DNA of 64,000 bases, from positions 248,001 to 312,000 of the forward strand of contig WHVA01000025.1 of the NCBI GenBank assembly GCA_015179125.1, in the 5' to 3' direction. Position numbers and translations under genes: made by a program. Below are positions 43,823 to 56,050 of the stretch, in pieces (within the stretch, counting starts at the first letter, position 1; each line of letters starts with the position of its first letter). The DNA comes from Gautieria morchelliformis (Eukaryota > Basidiomycota > Agaricomycetes > Gomphales > Gomphaceae). The notes beneath the pieces are model-generated. The model searched no databases and had not been told where the DNA came from. It worked only from the letters and a program-made list of their open reading frames with translations.

Positions 43823-44062
43823 TATGTAGGTGATTAGAATTGCATGAAAACACTCAATGAGAGAAAATAAACGCCATAGTAGCGTTCTACTACCTCCCAA
43901 CTCCTAATCCGAAATTTCCTCCCTGCAAGTACAGCAAGGCGTAGGCGATAGCGTGGCTAATTAGGCTGGGATCCGCAGTGGAACCGGCATCTCCCGACGC
44001 ACCTGCGTCACAGCGCCCGGCAGCCCGCCCCACCTTTGCCATTGACCGAGTGGTCTCCCATA

Positions 44063-46878
44063 ATGCGTTTCTGCCTGCCTCTCGCAGTGCTGACCTTCCT
44101 TCCCACCTCTTTCGCTTCAGAATCGCAGCTTCCCTTCTCTCCCCTTCATCCTCCAGTCATCCAGTCAACGACCCTGATCGACGCCCTGGATGGGAACTAC
44201 ACACGTCTTATTCGTCTGCTGCAGCGCTCACGCCTTGTCCCAACTCTCAATCGGCTCAACGGAAGCACATTCTTCGCTCCAATAAATGACGCCATCCAGA
44301 AGCATCCGCTTTGGAACGCTGCTAGCGCGTCGTCCACTGACTCATTCGCGAGTCTCGCAGACAATGTACAAGAAAAGCTGCGCCAGCAGCTACTCTACCA
44401 TCTTCTTAATTATTCAGTCGTCTCGCCCCCCACCCTGCAGCAGCCACAGGTCCACAAAACTCTCCATTTTCCTCGCACTCCTATCGGGCCTCCCTCAAAT
44501 CATCCACCGTCGAATTCGCCGTGGCTCCCTGTGCCTGGTGGCTCACTAGGTGGAGAGCCTCAGAGACTGAGGTGGGCAGCTAGAGAGGGCGCTACTTGGA
44601 TTGGCACAGACTACGCCGGAAACGGGGGCATACAGATCGTGAGGCCGCCAGTGGAGACGGGAAATGGCATCGTGATAGGTATTGACGGTGTCTTGGACCC
44701 TCCAAGTGACCTCAGTGAGTGTTCGCGCATCTGGTGGGTGCCGTCTAGCTTACATGTGACTCCCCAGCTCATGTTGTGTCACAGCAGCCTTCTTTATCAT
44801 ATTTCCATAAGATCCTTCCCTCAAGTATGATGGAAGCACTGAGTAATTCTACGGAATTGACCCTATTCATGCCTCAAGACTCAGCATGGGACGACCTCCA
44901 CCCAGTCGAAAGGCTTTATCTGGAGAGCAAGTTTGCCGATGACGATATCCAAAAGATCCTGGACATGCATTCGGTTGTGAAACATGGCGTACGGTGGTCA
45001 GACACGCTCGAAGACTCTAAACAACGTGAGCATCCATTTAACACGAGTATATGCGCCCCTTTACCCTTACCCCTGCAGTAACAACTGTTTACGGTAACAA
45101 CCTGACCCTCCACGTGTCATCTAACGTGACGAATGTATCTTCTTCATCCATCATCCAGCCCGATGACTATGCGTCCAATGGTGTCCTCCACGTTGTTTCG
45201 TCCTTGCTGATCCCTCCAGAGAATCGGCAGCTCACGCCCGAGAAATATCTTCTTGCGCTTAATTGCACCAGTTTCGTGTCGTTACTACGTTCTGTCCAGC
45301 TCTCCTCTCTTGTCAACACCACCAATACCTCTTACACTATTCTTGCGCCCCGCGATGACGTTATCACTTTAATAGGCGATGACTCATTACCAAGTCCGGG
45401 TAGCGAAGAGCTTGAACACATGTTGAGATACCACTTCTTGCCTGGGCAGTGGACAGCAGAGGATCTCCGTGACGGTATGCTCCTGGAGACCGCCTTGGAG
45501 GAACCTGGTTTGAACGGTGGTAAACAAGTTCTGGATATCACTGTTACCGGTAAGGGGTCCAATCGCGAGTTGACATTTGGAGGGGCAGCAGTAATAGGGG
45601 GCAAACCCTGTAAGCGTTTCAAGGTTGTCATGCTTTCCCTGTACTGATGGTGTTTCAGTGGTTATCAACGACACAATTATATACCTCATAACTCGAGCCT
45701 TGATACCACCTGCGGATGCGCTTGTCACTGCACTGCCTTCTATTGAGTTTTCCACTTTCCTGGCGTCTGTATTTTCCTCGTCGCTCGCTGAGAAACTCAA
45801 GAAATACCCCAACACGACATTGCTTATTCCGCAGAACGCCGCCTTTAAAAGACTGGGGCTGGTGACAACTCATCTGCTTCTTCCGTCTTCCACGCCGGAT
45901 TTGGAGAAGATGATCCAACATCATGTTGTGACAGAGGTTGCTTATCGCGACGCTTTATTCAACGGCTCCCGGAAGTCATATCCAACCCTCGAGGGCTCGG
46001 ATCTTCACATTGAACGTAGTGATAATGGAAGCGTATACATTTCTCCTAGCGGGGGTTGGGTTGGTTTACAGGGTAGTCTTGGCTCAGGGAACTTGCTCAC
46101 ACGAACTGGTGTCATTCACGAAGTCTCGAGTGTACTGCTGCCCCGCAGTCTCGATATCTCCATTGGGAAGCTTGCTTTAGCGGCAAAAGGGAGCACGATG
46201 GCCAGCCTTGCAGTCAAGGCCGGCATGGAATGGATTCTTAATGGGACTACACCACCAGCAGGGTCCGAATGGGCTGATGCCGGTCTTACAGGATCTGGTT
46301 GGACCCTACTGTGCCCTACCGACAACTCGTTGAAAGGAGTTAACATGTCGCAGTTGTGGAATGACGTAGAGGCGATGCGGCGTCTAGTCTCGCAGCATTT
46401 GATCCCCGCGCCTGGGAGAAAGACTTCCGACATGGCACGAACGCTTGCAGAGTCTGGCGACCCAAATAGACCGATCTATCTTGACGGAAAGGCGACATAC
46501 TCGACGTTGCTCTCGCACAACTCTGTGTATGGTGACATTGTGTTCCGACCTGTAGACAGCAAGAACCCATCCTCGGGATATCTGGTTGGGATCAAAGACG
46601 CTCGAGGCACGGATGGACAAAATGATTGGGCAAATGTGCTCTCGTGGGGTCGAAGTACGACTGGAGCCGATGTCGGTGGCGTTGTACAGATCGATCGGCT
46701 GCTCGTGCCTTACCGCCCAGCTTGGTGGATCGAGTATGGTCCGCCTGCGGCTGTGGCTGTGGGAGGTTTGGTACTGATGGCAGGCTTTTTCTGGGCGGTA
46801 ACTCACTTCTGGCATCGAGAGACTGGGGAGGCGACGTATGAACCTGTTGGAGGGTTTGACAGAGAAGATGATGACTAG
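44063..46878 (+). CDS. Fasciclin (FAS1) repeat membrane protein, 886 residues
   Basis: It starts with a signal peptide (MRFCLPLAVLTFLPTSFA). Five FAS1-like repeats follow, at about residues 32-217, 218-350, 350-497, 500-645 and 645-815. FAS1-type blocks recur: STFFAPINDAIQKHP, ELTLFMPQDSAWDDL, SYTILAPRDDVITL, NTTLLIPQNAAFKRLG, GVIHEVSSVLLPRSL. A membrane segment near 828-850 (AVAVGGLVLMAGFFWAVTHF) and a short acidic cytoplasmic tail end it. Predicted introns are 44715-44767, 45026-45078 and 45610-45658; exons sum to 887 codons in frame. Many Asn-X-Ser/Thr sites fit a luminal or extracellular face. The layout resembles yeast YLR001C and fission yeast Fsc1, a vacuolar-membrane protein needed for autophagosome fusion; that role is inferred from family likeness. 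Confidence 0.88.
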
Positions 46879-47439
46879 AGTTTCCCATGCATGTGCCCTA
46901 TTTCCTTTTCCTTTTTGCAACCCTGTTGTATGACTTTACATGATTTTAGCTATAGCGAACACAACATAACCAACCCTCGTTACCTGTCTATAGACTATAC
47001 AGGAATGCAGGCTGTATACTGTTAGCTGTATGATTTAAGCAATTATGATCTGTGATTGAGTTAATAATCGGGGATCAAGGATTGGTGGATTCATGTGGGC
47101 GTGGGGGTATCCCAAGTTTGCCGCTTGTTCGCCCTAGGTTGGCAGCTTCTTGCGTTTTCGAGACTGGCTCAGCTCGGTTTGTCCCCGTCGCAACGCACGA
47201 CGACCTCAACCAGTAACAGGTGCGGCCTTTCTGCAGCAGTTACGCTCCCTCACGACAAATCAGTAAGCGTGGCCGACGCCTACAAACGCTCAAGTCAGCC
47301 ACACTGGCTGTGTGGTTAGACACCATCTGTCAGGAAACGCAATTGCTGCCCTGTGGATACCTCCAGACAGTCTAAAGCTGTTGACGATTCCCTGATTATC
47401 AGTCAAATCAAATCTTCGCCGACAAGAACCACTGAAGAT
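46879..47439. other. Intergenic, no gene recognised
   Basis: Terminator/3' UTR of the FAS1 gene and promoter/5' UTR of the next gene. A CAG-rich acceptor-like stretch lies before 47440, so an upstream non-coding exon is possible. Confidence 0.5.
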
Positions 47440-50400
47440 ATGGATCTAACCAGTCCGCTTCCATTTCGCCATCAGAGAGAGGCACGCATGCCAAAACCTT
47501 TGGAAATCCCTACGACAGTGCTTCCTCGCGAGCCAGACGATATTGACTCCCAACTAGGGCTATATCCTCGATCGAACTCGCCTCCAAACTCAACGCCCCC
47601 GCCACGTTCCCCACTGCCACCTCATAAGCTTGCGAAAATCGCGAACGCCCTGGGTGTGAATACTCCAATGCCAGCCTTTTTCCGTTCACCCTCGCCCTCT
47701 GGGTCTTCCTCGCTTCGGACGCCCTCCAGGTATCTTCTCCACGTCGTCCCGCCCATTTTCCTGCCCTCAGATGAAGATGACGATGGATCAGATCCAGACG
47801 GCGCAAGCGCAGTTTCGTCATCGAGTTATCGTTCCCAGTTCCGCCGCGGCACGCTTATTCCCCTCTACCCAACTCTCCACAGCCAACTTGGCGCAATCGC
47901 ACGCGAGTATAACCTCCCCAGCACGGGCGGACTCGTGCTGTATCTCGCGCATTCCCCTCAGGACGCTGCCCAGGAGGGCCCGCGGATAACGGAAGATGTC
48001 TGGAAGCTCCTTTGGCACAAGGCCCTGCAGGCGGAACGTCAGGATTCGCAACCACGCAGTATATCTGCCTTTAATATGCGCTCAGGTCGCTCCACGCCCG
48101 CCTCGCCATTCACCTCAACTCGAGATGTTTCTCAGCCATTACCATCTACCCCACGCATCCCATCATCACCGTATCCATCTCCTTACACATCCTCGATGCC
48201 CTCCTCAGAGGTTCATCTCCCTCTGTTTGACAAAGACCCTTCATCAACGCCTGACCTTGGCTCCTTCGGTACTGAATTCACACCGAACGCCTTTTTGCCA
48301 ATTCTGGGCAAAATTGAATTTGATATCGACCGGCGGAAAGCCAGTTGGTTCGATGGGTGGATCCATGGTAAACGGGAACGTTCACGATGGCGGTCCGCTA
48401 GCGAGGGGGGTAGACTGGCACTCGAACTTCCCGAACGAGCGCGATCTCGTTCTCATTTACGGCCTGGACTTCAGACTAGGACGCCTATACCGAGTGAAAG
48501 CGGCGATTACATGGCTTTGGATGACGATGAGGGGGAAAAGACAGCTGGTGACGACGACCAGGAACAGGAGGGTCAGGCTACCGTTGCGCTGCGTAATATC
48601 GATCCCTTAGCGGATGTATTTGGCAACGATGCGACGACATGGGGCGAGATCCGGAGGGAACATATGCCTACCGGCACAGGCGTCATTTCTCCATATCCAG
48701 AGCTTGTGATTCCCCTGGTAGCGAGAATCTGGAAACCGAGGACGTTAAGGTGCGGGACGAAGATGAAGTTATTAAACTGTGGAACGAAAACAAGCGCCCC
48801 AAGCTCTCGCTCAATCCCCCAGATCCACGGGCATCATCATCACGTAAAGGGGCACCGCCACCACTCAATATCCAAACCACCCCTGACTCCACGTTGCGAT
48901 TACCTCCGACAACCAAGTCACATGCTCGGAATCCATCGAATTCCAGCAGCGCTGGGAGCGAAAAGTTTAGCGGCACACTAATGAAGCGACGTACAGGGAT
49001 GGTGTTTGGTGATTTAGAGGTGAAGATTGTTGCAGAACCTGAGCCGGTGCGTCTCCAGACATTATGAGGGCCTCTCTTGTCTGACTACCATTCGCCAGAT
49101 GACTGAAAAAGAGGCTGCTCATCGCTCGAGCCAAATCGTCATGAAGCACAAGTTAGATCAACTTGAAAAGGTGCAAAATTTGCTCTCAATTGTGTCATCC
49201 TCTTCCTGAGGCCAGTATTGTTTTCAGGAACTTGCACACCTGTCTCCCCGACAGTTAAATGAACATCAGTTGTCTCGAATGCCAAGTGAGGGGTTCCAGG
49301 ATTCGCCTTTGCGCTCTGCGCCTCCGGGCGTAGATAGGTTTAACCTCTCCCCGCCAAAGCACGTTAAAGGCGCACGCTCATTCAATCCATCTTCGCGCCG
49401 CCCCGAGATGTCTGAGACATCGACGCCTATTACACAGCAAGTTGGGGATGCAGGCCATTGGATTCCTCCCAGGAAGGATAGCCTGTCTGCAACATCCCAA
49501 ACATCCCACTCTCGACCGGCCCGGTTGCAGCAGCACACGCGAGCACGGAGTTCCCAAAGCTCGTCTGGGTAATGGTGTTTTTTTGTCTAGGTCGTCTCAA
49601 TACTTACCCGTGCATATTTCAGGTCATCATCTAAGTCTCACCATGAGCCGCCGCCAGGGGTCGCCTGGCCCTCTTCTTCCCATGCTCCCCTCCCTAGCCC
49701 TTCTTCGCCTCCTGCTACTCGACCCAACGTCCGGCGACAAGAGCGCTCACCGCCTCAGTTGACTCTTAAACGCGCATCGGCGGGGCAACAGAAAGTTGAG
49801 GTTTCTGAAGAAACCCTAGCACGTTCCCTTGACGACGACAACGATCTGTCGCATTCTTCACTCTCGAATTCTACGCTAACGGGAAACCTGACTTCTCCAG
49901 TCATCCCACTCTCTCCTGATCCCTTCGGCAAGCGACCCTTGGAGGATTTGCGGCCAGCTAGACTCTCCAACGAGAGTACGCATTCTGCTGAGAGTCGACC
50001 TCTGTCACGATTACAGGGCACTGTGCTGCCTCCTTCGGTTCCAGAGAATGCTGAGGGGGAAACGCAAACGAGTCGCTTCTCTGCGGACTCTGAACAAGGT
50101 TTTGAGCAACTATCAAAACAAAGACGTCAAAGGAGCAATTCTGTAATGTCTGTCCGTGGCATCCGTAATTTTTGGCGGAAGAGTACAATGCCCAGTAAGA
50201 GCACCGACGTTCCTCCGCCTGTTCCAAGAGAGCCAAACCCACCACTACCTCCCCATGCATTATCACTACATTCTCGAGCGGAGTCGTCCCTGAGCCAGCG
50301 CAGCGTGCAAACCCCTACGGACCGCGTCCGCCGACCCTCAACGACCCTGCGCCCAGACTCTGGCATGGATCCCTTCCAATTTGACAATACAAATATATAC

Positions 50401-50907
50401 AAGTCGGCTTCTTCGTCAAGCTTGGCGAGTGCCACTACTCTAGTCTCCTCAGGGGCCAACTACGCGTCAGCTACAGGTAGCATTGGAAGGTCAAAGGGGA
50501 TCCTAAAAGGCAGGCCGGGGAACGCAAAATCGTCTGACGCAGAAGCCCAGAGAATGCGTCATCCTAGCCCGGAACGTTCCATGTCGACAGCGAGCGCTTC
50601 GCTCTCAGACTTGGGGGAGCGTTCCACTGACTCACAACAATCTTCGCCGCCATCTTCCCCACCTGATGCTGATGCCCATCCCGTATCTATGCGGCATAAA
50701 CCGCCTATGGATAATGCGCCACTTTCGCATTCTTTACCCACTGCGTCGGCAATGGGCCTGTCAAGATATCCCGAAGCATTACCATCAAAATCGTCCCCCG
50801 GACCTAGCTTTGACGTTGGCACCATCTCTCAGTTATCAGAATTTGAGATTGTATCTCTACCGACACACTCCACACCTTCATCGTCTTACACTGGCAAAGT
50901 ATACTAG
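47440..50907 (+). CDS. Long disordered Ser/Pro-rich protein, about 1081 residues, function unknown
   Basis: Most of the sequence is low-complexity Ser, Pro, Thr and Arg with many SP/TP sites. More ordered islands are LIPLYPTLHSQLGAIAREYN with STGGLVLYLAH, PNAFLPILGKIEFDIDRRKA with SWFDGWIHGKRE, EEAAHRS-like helical MTEKEAAHRSSQIVMKHKLD, and SVRGIRNFWRKSTMPSK. Introns with good borders and matching phase are 49047-49098, 49171-49227 and 49569-49622. A frame change near 48.7 kb is best explained by an intron at 48682-48740 with a weak GTCATT donor. With it the exons sum to 1082 codons. No catalytic domain or membrane segment is seen. It could be a phosphorylated scaffold of polarity or cell-wall signalling, but that is a guess from composition. 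Confidence 0.7.
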
Positions 50908-51093
50908 GTACTATCACCTATTGCATTATTCATCTTGTCACCATGATTTCTCTTCACATAGCATTTTTCTCTTCCTGTTCTTGCACTCATTCAAACTCCA
51001 TTACTATAGGAAGTCTTGCGTGTTGTAAGCGCTCTTGTATTAGTGGATTCACCCCGAATGAATATTGTTATTGCATTCGTCTTTACTACCCAC

Positions 51094-53537
51094 TCAGAAC
51101 GAGTGCTCCGTGGAATCTTTGCCTCCGGTAGCAGTGCTAGAATTGCCAGAAGAAACAGCTGTAATATCAAAAAATCATCAACACACTGCGCATGGATAGA
51201 GCGGTATACGGCCTTACTCGTCAGGATGCGGTCGACGTAGCTCGCGCCACTCCTGCATTTATGAAATATCAGTACCCAAAAGCTCTCGACGACATGCTTG
51301 TACAAACCACTTCTGATGGGTGAGAACGTCACAGCTGATTGCTCTCTCCCTGCGCTGCACCTCATTCACATATGCTAGCATACCTTCTTGGTGAAACTTG
51401 CGGGAGAGTTCGACTACAACAAAATCATTAGTTGACGTGGAGGGTGTCAATGAGCTTCCAAACACTGGCCTGTCGCCGCGGCATTATTGTGAAGACCACC
51501 GAGTGAGACCAACTGGATAGCATATCTGCGAGATGATGAGAGATAATATTGTTTATCGATATGAAGATCGACAGACCCTTCCTTGGCAACGTCCCAAACG
51601 AAACTCTTGAGTTTCTCATCTAAATGTACGCTTTGTCAGTCCCAGATCCAGTTCCTTCTCAGTTAAAAAACGTTTACCAGTGAATCCATGAGCAGCCCAA
51701 TTGAAGCTAGGACTCAAGTTATACACAAACTGCCTGCCAATGTGGCTTGTGTTAGTCGAGTATGACTTGGTATGATCACAACAACCGTGCACTCGCTTTC
51801 CAGGGTATTCTGCTCTAATGGTACGTGCCACTTGCGTCGCTGCCTCCACACTAGGCGTGTTGGTTTCAAACCAGAGCAAATCCGCATAGGGTGCAAAGGC
51901 CAATAGGCGCTTGACAGCTGCCTGAAACGTCTCGATAAGACATTGGGCAACACCGAATAAACCTGACTAACCTCAGACCCTCCTGTAGTATGATAAAATC
52001 CCTCTTTCGTTCTCGGGACTGTTGAAAATGGGCCGTGAAAGAATTGACGAGTAAATATATAAGGTACATACGATCCCAATCCCAAAAGATGTCCTTGCCG
52101 AGGACCTTACGCGCAGCGTCTCTAGCATCTGCATTCGATCTACCTGACGCAAGAGACTTATATTTTTGCCACGCAGAAGCCTTGTCGGCTGTTGAGGACA
52201 ATTCAAGTTCCCTCTGTACCGCTGATCGATAGAAATTAGCAGGACAGGCCTTCCTCCTTATTGCTGCGTACCTTGATCAAATGTGACTAAGTGATTCTTA
52301 GAAATCCACTCAGCCTCAAGAGCGTCGATCTGGGAGGCCCCTGCCCCCTGCCTTTCAGCTTCCATTACAACTTCTGCTACGCCCTTGCCCGGAATCGTCG
52401 TTCCGAGGATAAATTCATGATCCGCAGGGTCCACATTCGAAGATAGAAGCCGGCCAGACTCCGCGTCGGTACGCGCGATCGTGAGCACAGGGGATTGAAG
52501 CATGTCCAACTGAAATCGGGAGGCTACGAGCCTTGAGATATGTGTACTGGTTGGAACGATAACTTTCCCTCCTTGATGACCGCACTAGACAACGATACGA
52601 AACGGCGTTGGAATAATGCAAAGTGTCGTTGTGATAAAGGGGTCAAACCTTTTTCCCTCCATGTAGTTGATCTTCGAGATGGAAAGCAGCAACACCCTAC
52701 ACCATTCAACTACGGGGCATTAGTAAAAATAAATAAGAGAACGAACAGACTCTGCAAAAAGCTTTGCTAGCTTCATGACCGTAGAGAGGCCTCCATGCCT
52801 TGAAAAGACCACCATTAGATACAACATGGACATCCGATTGACCATTGCATACCCAGTATCGCCATCAGCAATGATTGGTCGTAAGTAGTCCACATATTTC
52901 AACGTTGCTCGCTGTTCTGGCGGCATGGACATGCGTTCATCATAGTGCTTTCGATCATGCAACTGCTGGGCACGAAAAATGCGCTGCACCTGGTTAGGAA
53001 CTGTTGTATATGGATAATCGCTTGAACAGAAAGAGACTATCAACTTCGTATACAATTAACACTTGTCAATACCTCCACTCACGCCAAGTCCGGCCCAACT
53101 TCGTTGTTTCCAGTGGTCAAAGTACTGGAACATGCCCAACCCGAGAGGTATACTACCTCTTGAAGCTCTGCTTGTTGTGTCATTTGCACTGGATCGATGA
53201 CGCCAATAGTGTGCAACGGTCGACCGTCCTTCGCAGCATCTGCGAGGAGATTAAAGAGCTTATCAGCGACCAGGGCCGACGGTAACGGAACCGGTCTGTG
53301 CGACCCCTGTTTCGACACTACAGACGATGCAGAGTATGGTCGCTTAATTGCTGTAAATCGTGAAGTGTTAAACCAAGCCTCAAGTTCACGGACGCGTTGC
53401 TCAAACTCTCGGGCCTCCTCGTCCACTGCTGGAGGTTGCAGGGGGAGCTGCTTTAACACGCTCATCGAGCGCAAATGGGGCCGGATAACCCGACTCAACT
53501 GGAGTCTCAGTGTCGAGGGTCCAATTACTGGCAACAT
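51094..53537 (-). CDS. 2-methylisocitrate lyase, mitochondrial (isocitrate lyase family)
   Basis: It cleaves 2-methylisocitrate to pyruvate and succinate in the methylcitrate cycle, which removes propionyl-CoA. The family is clear: [10 protein letters not shown]-type block [50 protein letters not shown] then [13 protein letters not shown] (catalytic cysteine loop), [49 protein letters not shown] and CDVLTHQKW. The N-terminus [20 protein letters not shown] is Arg-rich without acids, like a mitochondrial presequence. The C-terminus ([10 protein letters not shown]) lacks a peroxisomal SKL. These two points favour methylisocitrate lyase over glyoxylate-cycle isocitrate lyase. There are many short introns (for example 53021-53082 by border and phase). 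It is tail-to-tail with the disordered-protein gene, 186 bases apart. Confidence 0.78.
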
Positions 53538-54113
53538 TGCTGAAACCAAACTGGGGATACACCTGTCGTTATAAACCAGAAACACGTCTACGTCACGCCT
53601 CCCGTAAGTCTTCTGGTACTTACTTATTGCTTGTTAATTAAGCTTCTTCTCGCGAGGCTTCGTGGACTGCTGCAGGGACGCAGACCGGGAAGTCACGGTA
53701 ACATTCAAGCCGGTTCCGCCTTCCGGCATAATATACAGTATACTGTACTTTCAAGAACCAGGCAAGCCTTCGGACAGAAAGGCAAATACATAAATAAATT
53801 CGGCATATTTTAACATCAACATGACTTGCAAGGGGACTTATGAAACTACCGGCCTACCTGCAGTACCTTCGGAGTCTGAATCAGCCACAAAGATCTCTGT
53901 TGACACCTTCGTACAAACCGTGCGTACCGAATATCAGTACGGTACACACATTTTTTGTTACGGACTGTGCGGCCCTGCAAGATTTCTTCGAAAAGTGGGG
54001 AAGTCGAATCTGGTGGTACTTGTACAAATGTATAGTGTCAATTTGCATTTCATGCTTTTAGTAATATACTTTTCTTATAGATTGCTGGTTACAGTAATGA
54101 GGCACACAAGTTT

Positions 54114-55574
54114 ATGTGGAACATGACGGACCAAAGCATTTTCAGCTTGAAGAAAGCATATGGGATTGCCAAAGCTTCACCGAATTCCAGCACCCTCGCA
54201 CTCGACTTGCTTCTGAGTCCACAGAGTGCCCAATATCAGAATGATCTTGTAAATGAATTGTTACTGGCGCCTCACTTTAGAGAATTTCCACCGTCGCGTG
54301 AATTTCGTCGCATGTTTTGGAAATGCGTCGTGGAATATTTAGAAGCGGGCGGCGAGGTGGGTAGAAATTTGATGAGCCTAACGATTCTAACTGCTATCTT
54401 GGTCACCAACGCGATTTCAGGAGGCGGATGAGAGGATATACGATGCCTACTTGAACCTTCTTTCCACAAGGTCTGCCAAATATGGGGTCCGCGGCAGCTT
54501 GGATTTAGACTTCATGGCCCATGCAGATCCTCCTCGTTTGAGATTCGACCACCTTCTCCGTCGTATAATACCCACTTCTGGTTTTCTGGTCCAGTTGACG
54601 GCACAAAAGCATCTCGTATGCGACTAACGACACTCTTGGAGTCACGTACTATGATTGAGGGTGGCACTACCGGTCTCCGCACTTGGAGAGCGAGCCTTGA
54701 ATTCGCTAGTTGGCTTGTGGGACATCCTGGTACTATGATCCCCGTGCGCCGTGATATAACATCGAGGGTGCTTACACCATTCATTCCCTAGACCTTGTGC
54801 AAGGCCGTAGAGTCCTGGAATTAGGATCAGGGGCAGGATTTCTTGGCCTTACAATGGCTACACTTCAAATGGATCGTTTGGACAATTTCAGTGGCATTTC
54901 CCTTCCAACCCTGGTTTTAAGTGATATCAATTCTGATGTTTTGTCGCGTTGCCGTCAAAATTTCCTGCTGCCTTGCAGTAAGATTCTCAAAGTGGCAGCG
55001 GCTGTGCTTTATGACTTACCGTAACCCAGATCGAATGGAGAGTCATCCATCACTAGATTTTCGTTTGCTGGACTGGTCGGATGCGCTTGACAGTGAAGGG
55101 AACCTCGATTTCAACTCAGCTGTCAATGAAACCTTGAAAGATGTGGATATCATTGTTGGCGCTGACCTCGTGAGCCATTCTTCTGCCCTCCAATACAGCT
55201 TTCTCAATATTGAGATGTCAGGTATATGACGCATCAATCGTTCCTTCCCTTGTCGCTGTACTAGCGCTTTTTTTTCGCGTGGAACGTGCAGAGAGCTCAG
55301 AATCAGACACTAAGAGCCTTTGCGCGTACATCGCAATAACAGTTCGAAGGGAGCAGACGGTTTCCGTGTTCTTATCCACTTTGCGTACGTTCGATTGCCA
55401 ACACCTAACTGATTCATGGTTGAAACGTCAGATTATTTGACAGTTCTTTATTCCTTGCAGTATGAGGAGATTAACATGAGTATGGCGCCTGCCGCTCACA
55501 AGCAATTTCTTGGCGGGGTAGATGACTCTGCTAATTGTACTATGAAACTCATAAAAATCACTTCGGCCTCCTGA
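54114..55574 (+). CDS. FAM86/EFM3-type protein-lysine methyltransferase (5' end uncertain)
   Basis: It is a class I SAM methyltransferase; family members methylate elongation factor 2. An N-terminal helical domain (DLVNELLLAPHFREFPPSRE, ERIYDAYLNLLSTR) precedes SRTMIEGGTTGLRTWRASLE, which matches the family's EGTTGLxTW block. SAM motif I is RRVLELGSGAGFLGL; LVLSDINSDVL and DVDIIVGADLV follow. The end is IKITSAS at 55572-55574. Introns with good borders include 54357-54420 and several of 50-60 bases. The chosen start MWNMTDQSIFSLKKAYG is only the first methionine of a frame that stays open upstream. Exons at 53.82-54.05 kb (PAYLQYLRSLNQPQRSLL) may belong to it. It is divergent from the lyase gene and convergent with the FAD oxidoreductase. 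Confidence 0.78.
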
Positions 55575-56050
55575 AAGGTGAGCATACATCTGGTGTCAGT
55601 AAGGATTGCCTTGCCGCTTATTAGTTTTAACGTCCACCGAAGGCTGCCAATTTGTCATTTGGTCTATCGGCTCTTTCCCAGGCTTCAGGAAATAAATGCA
55701 TAGTATCTATGGAGCTCAGTACGCGACGACCGTGAGCTATGTTTTGGCGGGAGTCGACTGATCTGTGTGGCACCGAGTGAGCCATTGAAATTCGAGACCA
55801 TTCCTACTCGAATCGATTTTATAAAGAGCAGGCCCATGGAAAAACTTGAAACGCCGCATAATTTCTCGAGTCTGGAGCTACGAAATAGAATTCCGAGGAA
55901 GGACATGTTAGGCTTGCAATCTCAGTCGAATTCCATAGGATACAGCTCTGGGTCTATTATCACGCCGATGAAATTTTTTTTTGTTAATTCTAGTGTCAGT
56001 GTCAAAGTCCTCTAAACCGTATTTGGAACTTCTCATACCACATTGCTAAC

